Part shown: positions 54,753 to 62,535 of the stretch, in pieces
Position numbering within the stretch: position 1 is the stretch's first letter
How the letters are laid out: the number at the start of each line of letters is the position of its first letter
Source: Solirubrobacter deserti
GTDB lineage: Bacteria > Actinomycetota > Thermoleophilia > Solirubrobacterales > Solirubrobacteraceae
Direction: 5' to 3'
DNA: 64,000 nt
Assembly: GCF_027587175.1 (NCBI RefSeq)
Contig: NZ_JAPCID010000017.1
Span: 1-64,000, forward strand
Made by a program: the position numbers and the translations under genes
Notes under the pieces: model-generated
The model's input: only the letters and a program-made list of their open reading frames with translations
Told to the model about the DNA's origin: nothing
The model's database searches: none

Positions 54753-55268
54753 ATGGACGTCCGGCCGCTCGTGCTCACCGCCACCCTGCCGGCACCCGAG
54801 CAGGCCTGGCTGAACGCCTGGCGGGAGGCGTACTTCCCGCCCGAGCGCAACCACCTCGCCGCCCACCTGACGCTCTTCCACGCGCTGCCCGGGGCCGAGC
54901 GGGCGGCGATCGAGGCCGAGTTGGAGGCCGTCGCGGCGCGCACGCCGCCGCCCGCGGCGCGGGCCGACCGCCTGCGCTTCCTCGGGGCCGGCGTGGCGGT
55001 CGACATCCACGCGCCCGCGCTCGTGACGCTGCGGGCGGAGCTGGCCTCGGCGTGGGCGGGCCGGCTGACGCGCCAGGACGAGCAGCCGCTGCGTCCGCAC
55101 GTGACGGTCTGCAACAAGGTCACGCCCGAGCGCGCCCGCGCCGTCGAGCGCGAGCTGACCGCGCGCTTGGTGCCGCGCGCGTTCGCGCTCCCCGGCCTGG
55201 CGCTGTTCGAGTACGCGGGCGGCCCGTGGGTGCCGCTGCGCGCGTTCGAGTTCCGCGTCAGGGGCTGA
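54753..55268 (+). CDS. 2H phosphoesterase (2'-5' RNA ligase/LigT-like)
   Basis: 171 residues with the two HxTx motifs of the 2H superfamily, HLTLFH (about 38) and HVTVCNK (about 116), roughly 78 residues apart as usual. These enzymes open cyclic phosphates of RNA or nucleotides. The second half ends WVPLRAFEFRVRG. Single-domain, cytoplasmic. It overlaps the convergent hydrolase end by 11 bp. The native substrate is not predictable. Confidence 0.88.
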   Translation: MDVRPLVLTATLPAPEQAWLNAWREAYFPPERNHLAAHLTLFHALPGAERAAIEAELEAVAARTPPPAARADRLRFLGAGVAVDIHAPALVTLRAELASAWAGRLTRQDEQPLRPHVTVCNKVTPERARAVERELTARLVPRAFALPGLALFEYAGGPWVPLRAFEFRVRG

Positions 55269-56127
55269 GCAGCGGCCGCCAGTGGTCGGCGGTGAGCGTG
55301 GCGGGTGGCGTGTTCGCGCAGAACTCGGTCAGCACGGCGGCGAAGCGCTCGGGGTCGTGGTGATGAGGCATGTGGCCCGCGCCCTCGAACACCTCGAGCC
55401 GGCTTCCCGGCATCGCTTCGTGCGCGGCGTGGCCGTGCGCGATAGGGATGATCGAGTCGCGCTCGCCCCACACGATCAGCGTCGGGAGGACCGCCGCCAG
55501 ATGCAGCCGGTCGTTGGCGCTCACGCGCTGACCGCCCGTGTCGATGACCGCGCGCACCGTGTGCAGGAACGCGCTGCGCGAGCCCGCGCTGTCGAGCGAC
55601 GCGAAGCCCTTCGCCAGCACGCCGACGTCGCCCTTGGGCGCGAGGTGGCCCTGACGCAGCGCTGCAGCGATCCCGGAGCCGATCGTGCGCACGCCGCGCG
55701 AGGTCAGGACGGGCAGCACCCAGTCGGCGCCGGGAATCGTCGCGGCCCGCAGCAGCAGGTGCACCTCGCGGCCGAGCCCGCCGCTGGAGACGAGCACGAG
55801 CCGCTCGCAGCGCTCGGGGAACTGGTAGGCGAACTGCATCGCCACGCCTCCGCCGAGGGAATGGCCGACGACCGTGACCCGATCGTGACCGAGGGCGCTC
55901 AGCAGGTCGCGCACGCCGCTGGCGTGCGCGCCGAGCGAGTAGTCGCCGCGCGGGGTCGCGGAGTGGCCGTGGCCGAGCAGGTCCGGCGCGACGATGGTGA
56001 ACCGGCCGGCCAGCGCGTGCACGATCGGCTCCCACGTCTCCGACGAGTTCGTCACGCCGTGCAGCAGCAGCAGGACGGGCCCTTCACCGGCGGTGCGGTA
56101 GGTGACCGTATGCCCATGGACGGCCAT
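55258..56127 (-). CDS. Alpha/beta-hydrolase
   Basis: 289 residues. LLLLHGVTNSSETW (about 23-36) gives the oxyanion region, VVGHSLGGGVAM (about 91-102) the nucleophile Ser, WGERDSIIP (about 232) the acid and GAGHMPHHHDPERF (about 260) the His. The lid is small, as in haloalkane dehalogenase/epoxide hydrolase/esterase relatives; the residue after the oxyanion Gly is Val. The ATG follows GGGAG too closely for ideal spacing, so a GTG seven codons upstream is possible. Substrate unknown. Confidence 0.87.
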   Translation of the reverse strand: MAVHGHTVTYRTAGEGPVLLLLHGVTNSSETWEPIVHALAGRFTIVAPDLLGHGHSATPRGDYSLGAHASGVRDLLSALGHDRVTVVGHSLGGGVAMQFAYQFPERCERLVLVSSGGLGREVHLLLRAATIPGADWVLPVLTSRGVRTIGSGIAAALRQGHLAPKGDVGVLAKGFASLDSAGSRSAFLHTVRAVIDTGGQRVSANDRLHLAAVLPTLIVWGERDSIIPIAHGHAAHEAMPGSRLEVFEGAGHMPHHHDPERFAAVLTEFCANTPPATLTADHWRPLLSP

Positions 56128-56239
56128 CTCCCGGCACTCGAGCTCCACGCAGAGAAGTACACCCGGGCGGCAGGAGGTGACGCGGAGCCGTCGGACCCCG
56201 GACCGTGAGCGGGGTCTGCCCGCTAGCTTCGACGTCGAG

Positions 56240-56851
56240 ATGCGCGGGGCATGGCGGCTGATCACGCCGGGCCGGAGATACCACCCGCCGGTGGCGGCAG
56301 ACGATCCGGTGGCGCGCGAGCTGCGCGCGCTGGCCGAGCGCGACCGCGCCGCCGGGACGACGATCGGCGACTGGTCCCAGCAGGAGCGGGAGCGCTGGCT
56401 GAAGGGGTTCGCCGGCTGGCGGCTGGTGAGGGCCCACTACGACCCGGTGCGCCACCCGGAGAAGCTGGATGCTCCGCCCGCCTGGACGGACGAGCTCGTG
56501 CTGCTGCTCGTCGTGACGCTGGTGGCCGCGTACACCGACCGGCTTCCGGACGCCGCTTGGACGATGGTGGTCTTCGGCCCGCTCTGGCACGCGATGACGG
56601 CGCTCGAGGAGGCGGCGCGCCGGCGCAGCGCGCGGCGGCTCGGGCTGACGCCGGAGACCTTGCCGCGGGCCGCCACGGTCTCCGGCGCGGCGTTCTTGGT
56701 GCCGCTGACGTTGGGGCCGTGGACGTGGCGCAAGCTCCGTGGCGAGTCCACACGGCGCGACCGCCAGACGTGGGCGTTCTATCTGGCCGCGCGGGTCATC
56801 GCCGTCGTCAACGAGCGTCGCTCGTGGCGTCAGGCGACGCGCCCGCGGTGA
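56240..56851 (+). CDS. Membrane protein of unknown function
   Basis: About 203 residues. A charged N-terminal half (PVARELRALAERDRAAGTTI) is followed by two hydrophobic segments, ELVLLLVVTLVAAYTDRL (about 93) and a weaker one around TMVVFGPLWHAMTALEEAAR, and VSGAAFLVPLTLGPWTWRKL nearer the end. ATG 56240 is used; GTG 56291 is also possible. The 3' end overlaps the convergent marR by 44 bp. No family recognised. Confidence 0.6.
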   Translation: MRGAWRLITPGRRYHPPVAADDPVARELRALAERDRAAGTTIGDWSQQERERWLKGFAGWRLVRAHYDPVRHPEKLDAPPAWTDELVLLLVVTLVAAYTDRLPDAAWTMVVFGPLWHAMTALEEAARRRSARRLGLTPETLPRAATVSGAAFLVPLTLGPWTWRKLRGESTRRDRQTWAFYLAARVIAVVNERRSWRQATRPR

Positions 56852-57248
56852 GCCGCGCGAGCGCGGACAGCAGCGTCTCCCGCTCGTCCGCGCCGAGGAC
56901 GCTCAAGATCTCGTCCTCGACGCGCCGCACGTCCCGCTGGATGGCGGCGTGCTTGGCGCGGCCCTCCGGCGTGAGCTCGATCACCCGCGCGCGGCGGTCC
57001 GCGGGATCGGGCGCGCGGGAGATCAGGCCGTCGGCCTCCAGGCCGTCGAGGATCTTGATCAGCCGCGACTTGTCGTAGCCCATCGCCTCGGCGAGCGCGA
57101 GCTGCGTCGGCGCCGAGCCGCGCGCGAGCAGCGTGAGCGCCACGTAGGCCCACATGCTCACGCCGTGCGCCGCCAGCAGCGGCCGCTCGGCCTCCATCAT
57201 CCGCCGGGCGCCGCGGGCGAACAGCGCACCGAGATCCTCACGATCCAT
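56808..57248 (-). CDS. MarR-family transcriptional regulator
   Basis: 146 residues, full-length MarR. The recognition region is APTQLALAEAMGYDKSRLIK (about 47-66) and the wing DPADRRARVIELTPEGRA (about 81-98). Divergent from a SRPBCC-domain gene; TCGTA/TACGA repeats fill the 51-bp gap, suggesting autoregulation and control of that gene. Its coding end overlaps the membrane-protein gene. Confidence 0.92.
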   Translation of the reverse strand: MDREDLGALFARGARRMMEAERPLLAAHGVSMWAYVALTLLARGSAPTQLALAEAMGYDKSRLIKILDGLEADGLISRAPDPADRRARVIELTPEGRAKHAAIQRDVRRVEDEILSVLGADERETLLSALARLTAGASPDATSDAR

Positions 57249-57272
57249 GCGCTGAGAGTACGCGTGGACAAA

Positions 57273-57309
57273 TCGTATGTAACTGCTTATGATCTACGAA
57301 TGCATACGA
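57273..57309. promoter_or_regulatory. Repeated TCGTA/TACGA half-sites in the marR/SRPBCC promoter
   Basis: TCGTATG (57273-57279) and CATACGA (57303-57309) are exact inverted repeats, with a further TACGA at 57295-57299. The last arm lies within the first codons of the SRPBCC gene, so binding would block its expression. Confidence 0.55.
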
Positions 57310-57692
57310 ATCGGTCGGTCACCAGCTCGATCTCCATCCGCGCGACGCCGGAGGCGGTGCTGGATCTGGTGGGCGACGCGCACGCGCTGCCGCGCTGGGC
57401 GCCGGGCTTCGCCCGGTCGGTACGCGCGGCCGGCGAGCACTGGGTGGTCGACACGGGCGCCGGGGAAGCGCTCATCGACCTGCGCGTGTCACGCGAGCGC
57501 GGCACGGTGGACATCGTGTCGGTCGATCAGCCCGCACGTGCCGTCTTCACGCGCGTGCTCGCCAACGGCGAGGGCGCCGAGTACCTGTTCACCCAGTTCT
57601 TCCCCGAGTCGGTGAGCGAAGCCGACCTGCGGCGCCAGGTCGGCGTCGTCGAGGGCGAGCTGGAGACGGTCCGGCGCCTCGCCGAGGCCTGA
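57300..57692 (+). CDS. SRPBCC (START-like) domain protein
   Basis: 130 residues. SISIRATPEAVLDLVGDAHA (about 10-29) and LPRWAPGFARSVR are the typical start of polyketide-cyclase/SRPBCC proteins, which bind hydrophobic ligands in a deep cavity. The C-terminal helix ends VVEGELETVRRLAEA. ATG 57300; no Shine-Dalgarno, perhaps leaderless. Probably controlled by the divergent MarR, so it may take part in a response to a lipophilic compound (inference). Confidence 0.83.
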   Translation: MHTNRSVTSSISIRATPEAVLDLVGDAHALPRWAPGFARSVRAAGEHWVVDTGAGEALIDLRVSRERGTVDIVSVDQPARAVFTRVLANGEGAEYLFTQFFPESVSEADLRRQVGVVEGELETVRRLAEA

Positions 57693-57697
57693 GGCGG

Positions 57698-59125
57698 CTA
57701 CTCGAACAGCTGGCGGCCCTCTTCGATCAGCGTGATCACCGACAGCACGCCGAAGAACCCGGCGGAGAAGAGCAGGACCACGACGCGGGCGCCGCGCACG
57801 CGGATCGCCTCGGGCAGCGAGCGCCGGTTCATGATCAGCAGCAGGATCGAGTAGACGAACATCATCACGCCGCCGACGCAGGCCGAGATCACGAGCAGGA
57901 TCAGCGGCTGGTCGAGCCCGACGAGCAGGATCAGGCAGCCGATGATCACCAGGCCCCAGACGAGCCCGAAGTACAGGCGGCTCTCGCTGAGCCCCGAGTT
58001 GCGGAAGTAGTTGACCTTGAGCGTGTCGGCGGCGACGCGGCTCGTGTAGTCGACGATGCCCATCGACGCCGCGAGCAGCGAGAACGCGCCGATGCCCCAG
58101 AACAGCGGCCCCATCCACGAGCCCGCGAGCTCGTTGAGGCGGTTGCCCTCGACCTCGAGGAAGCTGATGTCGTCGGTCAGCCCTTCCTGGCCGAACACGG
58201 TCGAGTAGGCGAGCATCGACGTGAACGTGATCGTGATCACCGTGATGGCCACGAACGTGCACAGCTGCTCGAGGTTCGCGAACCGCCACCACGCGCGCCA
58301 GCGGGAGAGGTTGCGCTCGGTCGGCTCGAACACGAAGCCCGTGCTCGGCGCCGCCTCCTCCTGGCCCGTGACCGGGCTGACCAGGCGCGGGACGTACTTG
58401 CCCATGCCGAAGCCCTTGTCGCGGATCCAGTTCGACTGGCACAGGTTCTGCCCGCCGCCGGCGCCGGCGAAGGCGAGGGCGCCCAGCAGGACCGCGAAGT
58501 CGAGCTCGCCCGGGAACGTGCCGAAGCTCGTCACCACGTTGCTGACCTCGCCGGCGGCCTCGCCCGAGATGGCGGTGAAGGCCGCGACGCCGAAGAAGAT
58601 CACGATCAGCGCGACCTTGAGGAAGATCACGCGCTCGACCGCGTCATAGACGACCGGGGCGAGCGTCAGCGACAGGCCGACGAGGACGAGGATGCCGATC
58701 GCGATCGGCACGGGATCTCCGCCGCCGAACAGGTAGGTCATCAGCGTCGCCGAGCTCGTCGACCAGCCCGGCCACAGGTTCGCGAAGTAGATGAGGATCA
58801 CGAAGAACAGGCCCCAGTGCCGCCAGAGGCGGCTGAAGCCGGTCAGCGCCGTCTCGCCGGTCGCGAGCGTGTAGCGCTCGATCTCCATGTTCAGGAAGAA
58901 CTGGACGATCACGCCCACGAACGCGGCCCACAGGAACACGAGGCCGACCTGCGAGGAGATGTACGGCCACAGGATGAACTCGCCGGACGCGAGGCCGACG
59001 CCGGCGCCGACGACGCCCGGGCCGATGATCCGCCACATCGACTTCGGCGGCTCGGGCAGCTCGCGGACCTCGACCTCGGGCAGGTGCGCGCTGGCGGGCG
59101 GGGAGGTGAAGGCGCGATCGCTCAT
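57698..59125 (-). CDS. Nramp-fold transporter lacking canonical metal-site motifs
   Basis: 475 residues with about eleven to twelve hydrophobic segments and the general Nramp layout (IGPGVVGAGVGLASGEFILW in helix 1, then a QFFLNMEIERYTLATGET helix 3). Canonical Nramp has DPGN in helix 1 and MPH in helix 6; here these read ASGE and an AGAGGGQNLCQSN stretch, so the Asp, Asn and Met metal ligands are missing. A long loop (about 255-290) precedes helix 7. It may carry another substrate or use different ligands. ATG 59125; convergent with the SRPBCC gene. Confidence 0.8.
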   Translation of the reverse strand: MSDRAFTSPPASAHLPEVEVRELPEPPKSMWRIIGPGVVGAGVGLASGEFILWPYISSQVGLVFLWAAFVGVIVQFFLNMEIERYTLATGETALTGFSRLWRHWGLFFVILIYFANLWPGWSTSSATLMTYLFGGGDPVPIAIGILVLVGLSLTLAPVVYDAVERVIFLKVALIVIFFGVAAFTAISGEAAGEVSNVVTSFGTFPGELDFAVLLGALAFAGAGGGQNLCQSNWIRDKGFGMGKYVPRLVSPVTGQEEAAPSTGFVFEPTERNLSRWRAWWRFANLEQLCTFVAITVITITFTSMLAYSTVFGQEGLTDDISFLEVEGNRLNELAGSWMGPLFWGIGAFSLLAASMGIVDYTSRVAADTLKVNYFRNSGLSESRLYFGLVWGLVIIGCLILLVGLDQPLILLVISACVGGVMMFVYSILLLIMNRRSLPEAIRVRGARVVVLLFSAGFFGVLSVITLIEEGRQLFE

Positions 59126-59144
59126 CGCCTTCGCATACCCGGGA

Positions 59145-60224
59145 TCACGCAGAGAGAACGTCCATGAGGTCGAACGGCTCCGGGCGATCGAGCTGCGCGT
59201 AGCCGCACGTCTGCGGGTCGCGGTCCGGGCGCCAGCGCACGAACTGCGGCGGATGCCGGAAGCGCGCGCCCTCGAGGTAGTCGTAGCGGACCTCGACCAC
59301 CCGCTCGGGGCGCAGCGGCACGAACGACAGGTCCTTCTTCGGGTTCCAGCGGCTGCCGCCCTCCGGTGCGACGGCCAGCTCGGCGGCCCAGTGCCACGGG
59401 TGCTCGGCGAAGTCGACCACCAGCGGCTGGAGCTCGGCGAACAGCGCCCGCCGGCGGGCCATCGGGAACGCACCGATGACGCCGACCGAGGCGAGCCGGC
59501 CGTACTCGCTGCTCCAGGGCGAGGGCGGCGCGGCCTCGTCGATGTAGAGGCCGAGCAGCAGCGAGCCGATCGCGTCCTCGGCGCGCTTGTGCACGCGGTA
59601 GCCGGCGAGCACGCAGTCCGCGGTGCGCACGTGCTTGACCTTGGTCATCACGCGCTTGTCGGGCTGGTAGGTGAGGTCGGGATGCTTGGCGATCAGCCCG
59701 TCGAGCCCGGCGCCTTCGAAGCGCTCGAACCAGGCGTGCGCCGTGGCCTCGTCGGCCGTGATCGGGGTGACGTAGACCGGCGGCGCGGCGTCCGCCAGAG
59801 TCGCTTCCAGCCGCGCGCGGCGCTGCGCGAACGGCTCGCCGGTCAGGTCTTCGTCGCCGAGCGCGAGCAGGTCGAAGGCGATGAAGCTCGCCGGCGTCTC
59901 GCCCGCCAGGCGGGTGACGCGGCTCGCGGCGGGATGGATGCGCTGCTGCAGCGCCCAGAAGTCGAGCCCGCCCTCACCCGCGATCACGATCTCGCCGTCG
60001 ATGATCGCGCGCGACGGGAAGTTGGCCTTGACCGCCTCGACGATCTCCGGGAAGTAGCGCGTCATCGGCCGCTCCTTGCGGCTGCCGATCTCCACCTCGT
60101 CGCCGTCGCGGAACACGATCGAGCGGAAGCCGTCCCACTTGGGCTCGTAGAAGTGGCCCGGCGGGATCGTCGCCGCCGGCTTGGCGAGCATCGGCGCGAC
60201 GGGCGGCGTCAGCGGCAGCTGCAC
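59145..60224 (-). CDS. ligC: ATP-dependent DNA ligase (LigC type)
   Basis: 359 residues. The nucleotidyl-transfer Lys is in FYEPKWDGFR (about 25-34, motif I KxDG), motif III AIIDGEIVI (about 73), motif IV AGLDGLIAKH (about 172), motif V RVMTKVKHVR (about 189), followed by an OB-fold domain to the C-terminus. These short ligases act in repair rather than replication in actinobacteria. There is no Ku or LigD polymerase nearby. The GTG start follows immediately after the TAG of the small Arg-rich gene, so the two are coupled. Confidence 0.94.
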   Translation of the reverse strand: MQLPLTPPVAPMLAKPAATIPPGHFYEPKWDGFRSIVFRDGDEVEIGSRKERPMTRYFPEIVEAVKANFPSRAIIDGEIVIAGEGGLDFWALQQRIHPAASRVTRLAGETPASFIAFDLLALGDEDLTGEPFAQRRARLEATLADAAPPVYVTPITADEATAHAWFERFEGAGLDGLIAKHPDLTYQPDKRVMTKVKHVRTADCVLAGYRVHKRAEDAIGSLLLGLYIDEAAPPSPWSSEYGRLASVGVIGAFPMARRRALFAELQPLVVDFAEHPWHWAAELAVAPEGGSRWNPKKDLSFVPLRPERVVEVRYDYLEGARFRHPPQFVRWRPDRDPQTCGYAQLDRPEPFDLMDVLSA

Positions 60225-60623
60225 CTAGCGACGCCGATGACGGCGCAGCTGCTCGGCCTGAGCCCGCAGCGCCTGCGCATCCGAGCGGCGCTCGGCGGCG
60301 GCCTCGCGGGTCATCCACAAGTCCGCGCGCCGTATGTCGAGCACCATCCGGTGCATCGAGAGGCCGCTGAGGATCGCTCGGCGATGCGCGAGGATGCTCG
60401 GCGGGCCGTCCGGGGCACCGCGCATGGCCCGTGCCTGCTCTCGCAGAAGGGCGGCAGCCCGACGCGTCTCGGTCGTGCGCAGGCGCAGCTCCAGGACGCG
60501 GCGGGCGGGGCGGCCGGCGGCGAAATCGGCCGCGTCGGCGGTCTCGGCGGCGTCGGCCAGGCAGCGCAGCATGATCTCGCGGTCGAGCAGCGCGCGGGCG
60601 GGGAGCGGCTCGGTGACAGGCAC
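60225..60623 (-). CDS. Small helical Arg/Ala-rich protein upstream of ligC
   Basis: 132 residues from a GTG start, entirely helical by pattern and strongly basic (AQALRAQAEQLRRHRRR at the end, EAAAERRSDA, LRLRTTETRRAAALLREQA). No Cys cluster and no membrane segment. Family unknown. Being coupled to ligC (stop TAG directly followed by the ligase GTG), it could help bind DNA or the ligase, but there is no direct evidence. The open frame further upstream has no coding character. Confidence 0.6.
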   Translation of the reverse strand: MPVTEPLPARALLDREIMLRCLADAAETADAADFAAGRPARRVLELRLRTTETRRAAALLREQARAMRGAPDGPPSILAHRRAILSGLSMHRMVLDIRRADLWMTREAAAERRSDAQALRAQAEQLRRHRRR

Positions 60624-60682
60624 GTGACTGACGCTAGGACGGGCGCGCGTGCCGTTCAACCCGGGTGGGGAGGAATCGGACC

Positions 60683-61027
60683 ATGGCATCACAGCTGAGC
60701 GCCGAGCGCGCGGCCCGGAACGAATCAGTCTTCCGCAACGCGAACGAGCGGATCGAGCAGCGGCTCGGCGAGCTCTCGCTGCTCGACGGCCGCTCACCGT
60801 TCCTGTGCGAGTGCGAGGACCCGTTGTGTGCGAGCCCGGTGCGGCTCTCGGCGGAGGAGTACGAGGCGGTCCGCGCGCACCCGCAGCGCTTCATCGTCGT
60901 GCCGGGCCACGGTGCGGGTGAGGCCAAGGTCACGCGCTCCGAGGGGTACGACATCATCGAGAAGCACGGCGCCGAGGGCCGTGTGGCCGCGGACCTGGAT
61001 CCACGCCAAGGAGGAGCCGATGAGTGA
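60683..61027 (+). CDS. Small protein with CECxxxxC motif, paralogue 1
   Basis: 114 residues. An N-terminal helix (RAARNESVFRNANERIEQRL) leads to FLCECEDPLCASPVRLSAEE (about 49-68), three Cys spaced C-x-C-x5-C, then a helix with VRAHPQRFIVVPGH. The three Cys and nearby His could hold a metal. A GGAGG-type site precedes the ATG by about 9 nt. The downstream gene is a clear paralogue overlapping by 8 bp (ATGAGTGA). Family recurs in actinobacteria in my recollection, with no known function. Confidence 0.75.
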   Translation: MASQLSAERAARNESVFRNANERIEQRLGELSLLDGRSPFLCECEDPLCASPVRLSAEEYEAVRAHPQRFIVVPGHGAGEAKVTRSEGYDIIEKHGAEGRVAADLDPRQGGADE

Positions 61028-61322
61028 CCGCGCACGCCGGATCGCCGACAACGAGCGACGCTTCCGCGTCTTCAACGAGCAGGTGCGCGAAGTGGGGGCG
61101 CAGCTGCGGACCGCGCCCGCCTTCATGTGCGAGTGCGGGGACCCGCAGTGTCAGGCGGCCGTCACGCTCAGCGCCGAGGAGTACGCGCGCGTGCGAGCGG
61201 ACCCACGCTGGTTCGTCGTCCTGCCCGAGCACGAGCGGCTCGGCGTCGAACGCGTGGTCGCGTGCCACGACCACTTCCGGATCGTGGAGAAGATCGGCGA
61301 GGGCGCGAAGCTCGTCACGTGA
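61020..61322 (+). CDS. Small protein with CECxxxxC motif, paralogue 2
   Basis: 100 residues, same design as its neighbour: helix (RIADNERRFRVFNEQVREVG), then FMCECGDPQCQAAVTLSAEE (about 36-55), then EYARVRADPRWFVVLPEHER and a strand-rich end VACHDHFRIVEKIGEGA. The order and spacing of Cys (C-x-C-x5-C) are identical in both. AAGGAGGAG lies about 6 nt before the ATG. An overlapping tandem pair suggests that the two proteins act together, possibly as a heterodimer. Its end overlaps the ATP-grasp gene end by 8 bp. Confidence 0.75.
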   Translation: MSDRARRIADNERRFRVFNEQVREVGAQLRTAPAFMCECGDPQCQAAVTLSAEEYARVRADPRWFVVLPEHERLGVERVVACHDHFRIVEKIGEGAKLVT

Positions 61323-62535
61323 CCCACACGGCCTTGATGCCGCCGCCCGCGGACGTGTTGACGATCGCGGCGCGCGGGTCCGTCGGGTAGCGGCTGACGC
61401 CGCCGGGCGGGACGACCCAGCCGGCCGGGGTGCGGACGGCGAACGCCCGCAGGTCGACGGGCCGGAGCTCGAGCGCCGGGCCGGTCGGGTGCAGCGACAG
61501 CGGCAGGTAGCGCTGCGCGACCCAGCGGTGCGGCGCGCGCCGGAGCTCGGCGGTCACGGTGGCGATCGCCTCTGACGACGCGGCCGGGCCGACCACGACG
61601 CCGCGGCCGCCCGCGCCGTGGCTGGGCTTGAAGACGAGCTCGCGCGGGTCCAGCTCGAGGGCGTCGGGGCCGAGGAACGTCTCCGCGGTGGCGAGCCTCG
61701 GTGTCTCGCCGAGGAGGTCGCGGATGAGCGGCTCGGCGTCGGCGAGCAGCCGCTTGTCCTCGACGACGCCGCAGCCCGGGCGGTTGAGCACGCGGACCTC
61801 GCCCGCGAGCAGCGGCTCGAGCAGCCGGTCGCCGAGCGGGGTGCGGTGGCCGGCGTCGTCGAACACGCGGTCCTCGGCGGTGCGGTACCAGACCGTGCGC
61901 GGGAGCGGGTCGTGGGGCTCGAGCAGCGGGAGGCCGAGGAAGCGCGCGAGCCACGCGGTCTCCCAGCTCGGCGGGTCATTGGGCAGGATCGCGGCGTCCT
62001 CCCCGAGTGCCGCCTTCAGCGCATCACGCAAGGGCGCCGCCGTGTCGCGCGGCGCGTGCGCGACGTGCTCCCACAGGCGCGCGACCTCACGCGCGGCGGG
62101 CAGGGCGACGTGGCCCGGCGTGAGGACGTTGGCCTCGAGCAGGACGAACGCCCCGTCCGGGCCGCGCGCGACGTCGAAGCCGACGACCGCGAGCGGTGGC
62201 CCGGGCAGCTCGACGCCTTCGAGCAGGCGCTCGCGGTAGTGCGACGTGGCGGTCACGGGGTGCGCGCCCGGGCCGGCGAGCAGCAGCGCTTCCAGCAGGC
62301 GCGCGCGCTGTTCCAGGCCGGCCGCGAGCGGCTCCCACTCGGCCGCGGTGAGGATGCGCGGAAGGCCGTCCACCGGAAGCGGGCGCGCCTGGGCACCGCC
62401 GCCGATCGCGATGCTGGTGTCGTGCAGGCACGGGCCGTGCTCGGCGAACGCGTCCAGGGCGGGCGCGTAGGCGGCGCGAGGGGAGCCGTCGGGCGCGAAC
62501 GCCTCGTCGTAGGCGGCGGTGGCGAGCGCGGTCAC
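61315..62535 (-). CDS. Circularly permuted ATP-grasp protein, copy B
   Basis: 406 residues. LVFKPSHGAGGRGVVVGPAA (about 313-332) holds the ATP-binding Lys and Gly loop, PLAVVGFDVARGPDGAFVLL with EANVLTPGH (about 135-165) the metal-binding Glu/Asn placed before it, as in circularly permuted ATP-grasp enzymes; the C-terminus ends IVNTSAGGGIKAVWV. The catalytic outcome is ATP-dependent amide or ester bond formation. The GTG overlaps the stop of the related gene upstream. Shares the overall plan with copy A but is clearly diverged. Confidence 0.85.
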   Translation of the reverse strand: MTALATAAYDEAFAPDGSPRAAYAPALDAFAEHGPCLHDTSIAIGGGAQARPLPVDGLPRILTAAEWEPLAAGLEQRARLLEALLLAGPGAHPVTATSHYRERLLEGVELPGPPLAVVGFDVARGPDGAFVLLEANVLTPGHVALPAAREVARLWEHVAHAPRDTAAPLRDALKAALGEDAAILPNDPPSWETAWLARFLGLPLLEPHDPLPRTVWYRTAEDRVFDDAGHRTPLGDRLLEPLLAGEVRVLNRPGCGVVEDKRLLADAEPLIRDLLGETPRLATAETFLGPDALELDPRELVFKPSHGAGGRGVVVGPAASSEAIATVTAELRRAPHRWVAQRYLPLSLHPTGPALELRPVDLRAFAVRTPAGWVVPPGGVSRYPTDPRAAIVNTSAGGGIKAVWVT

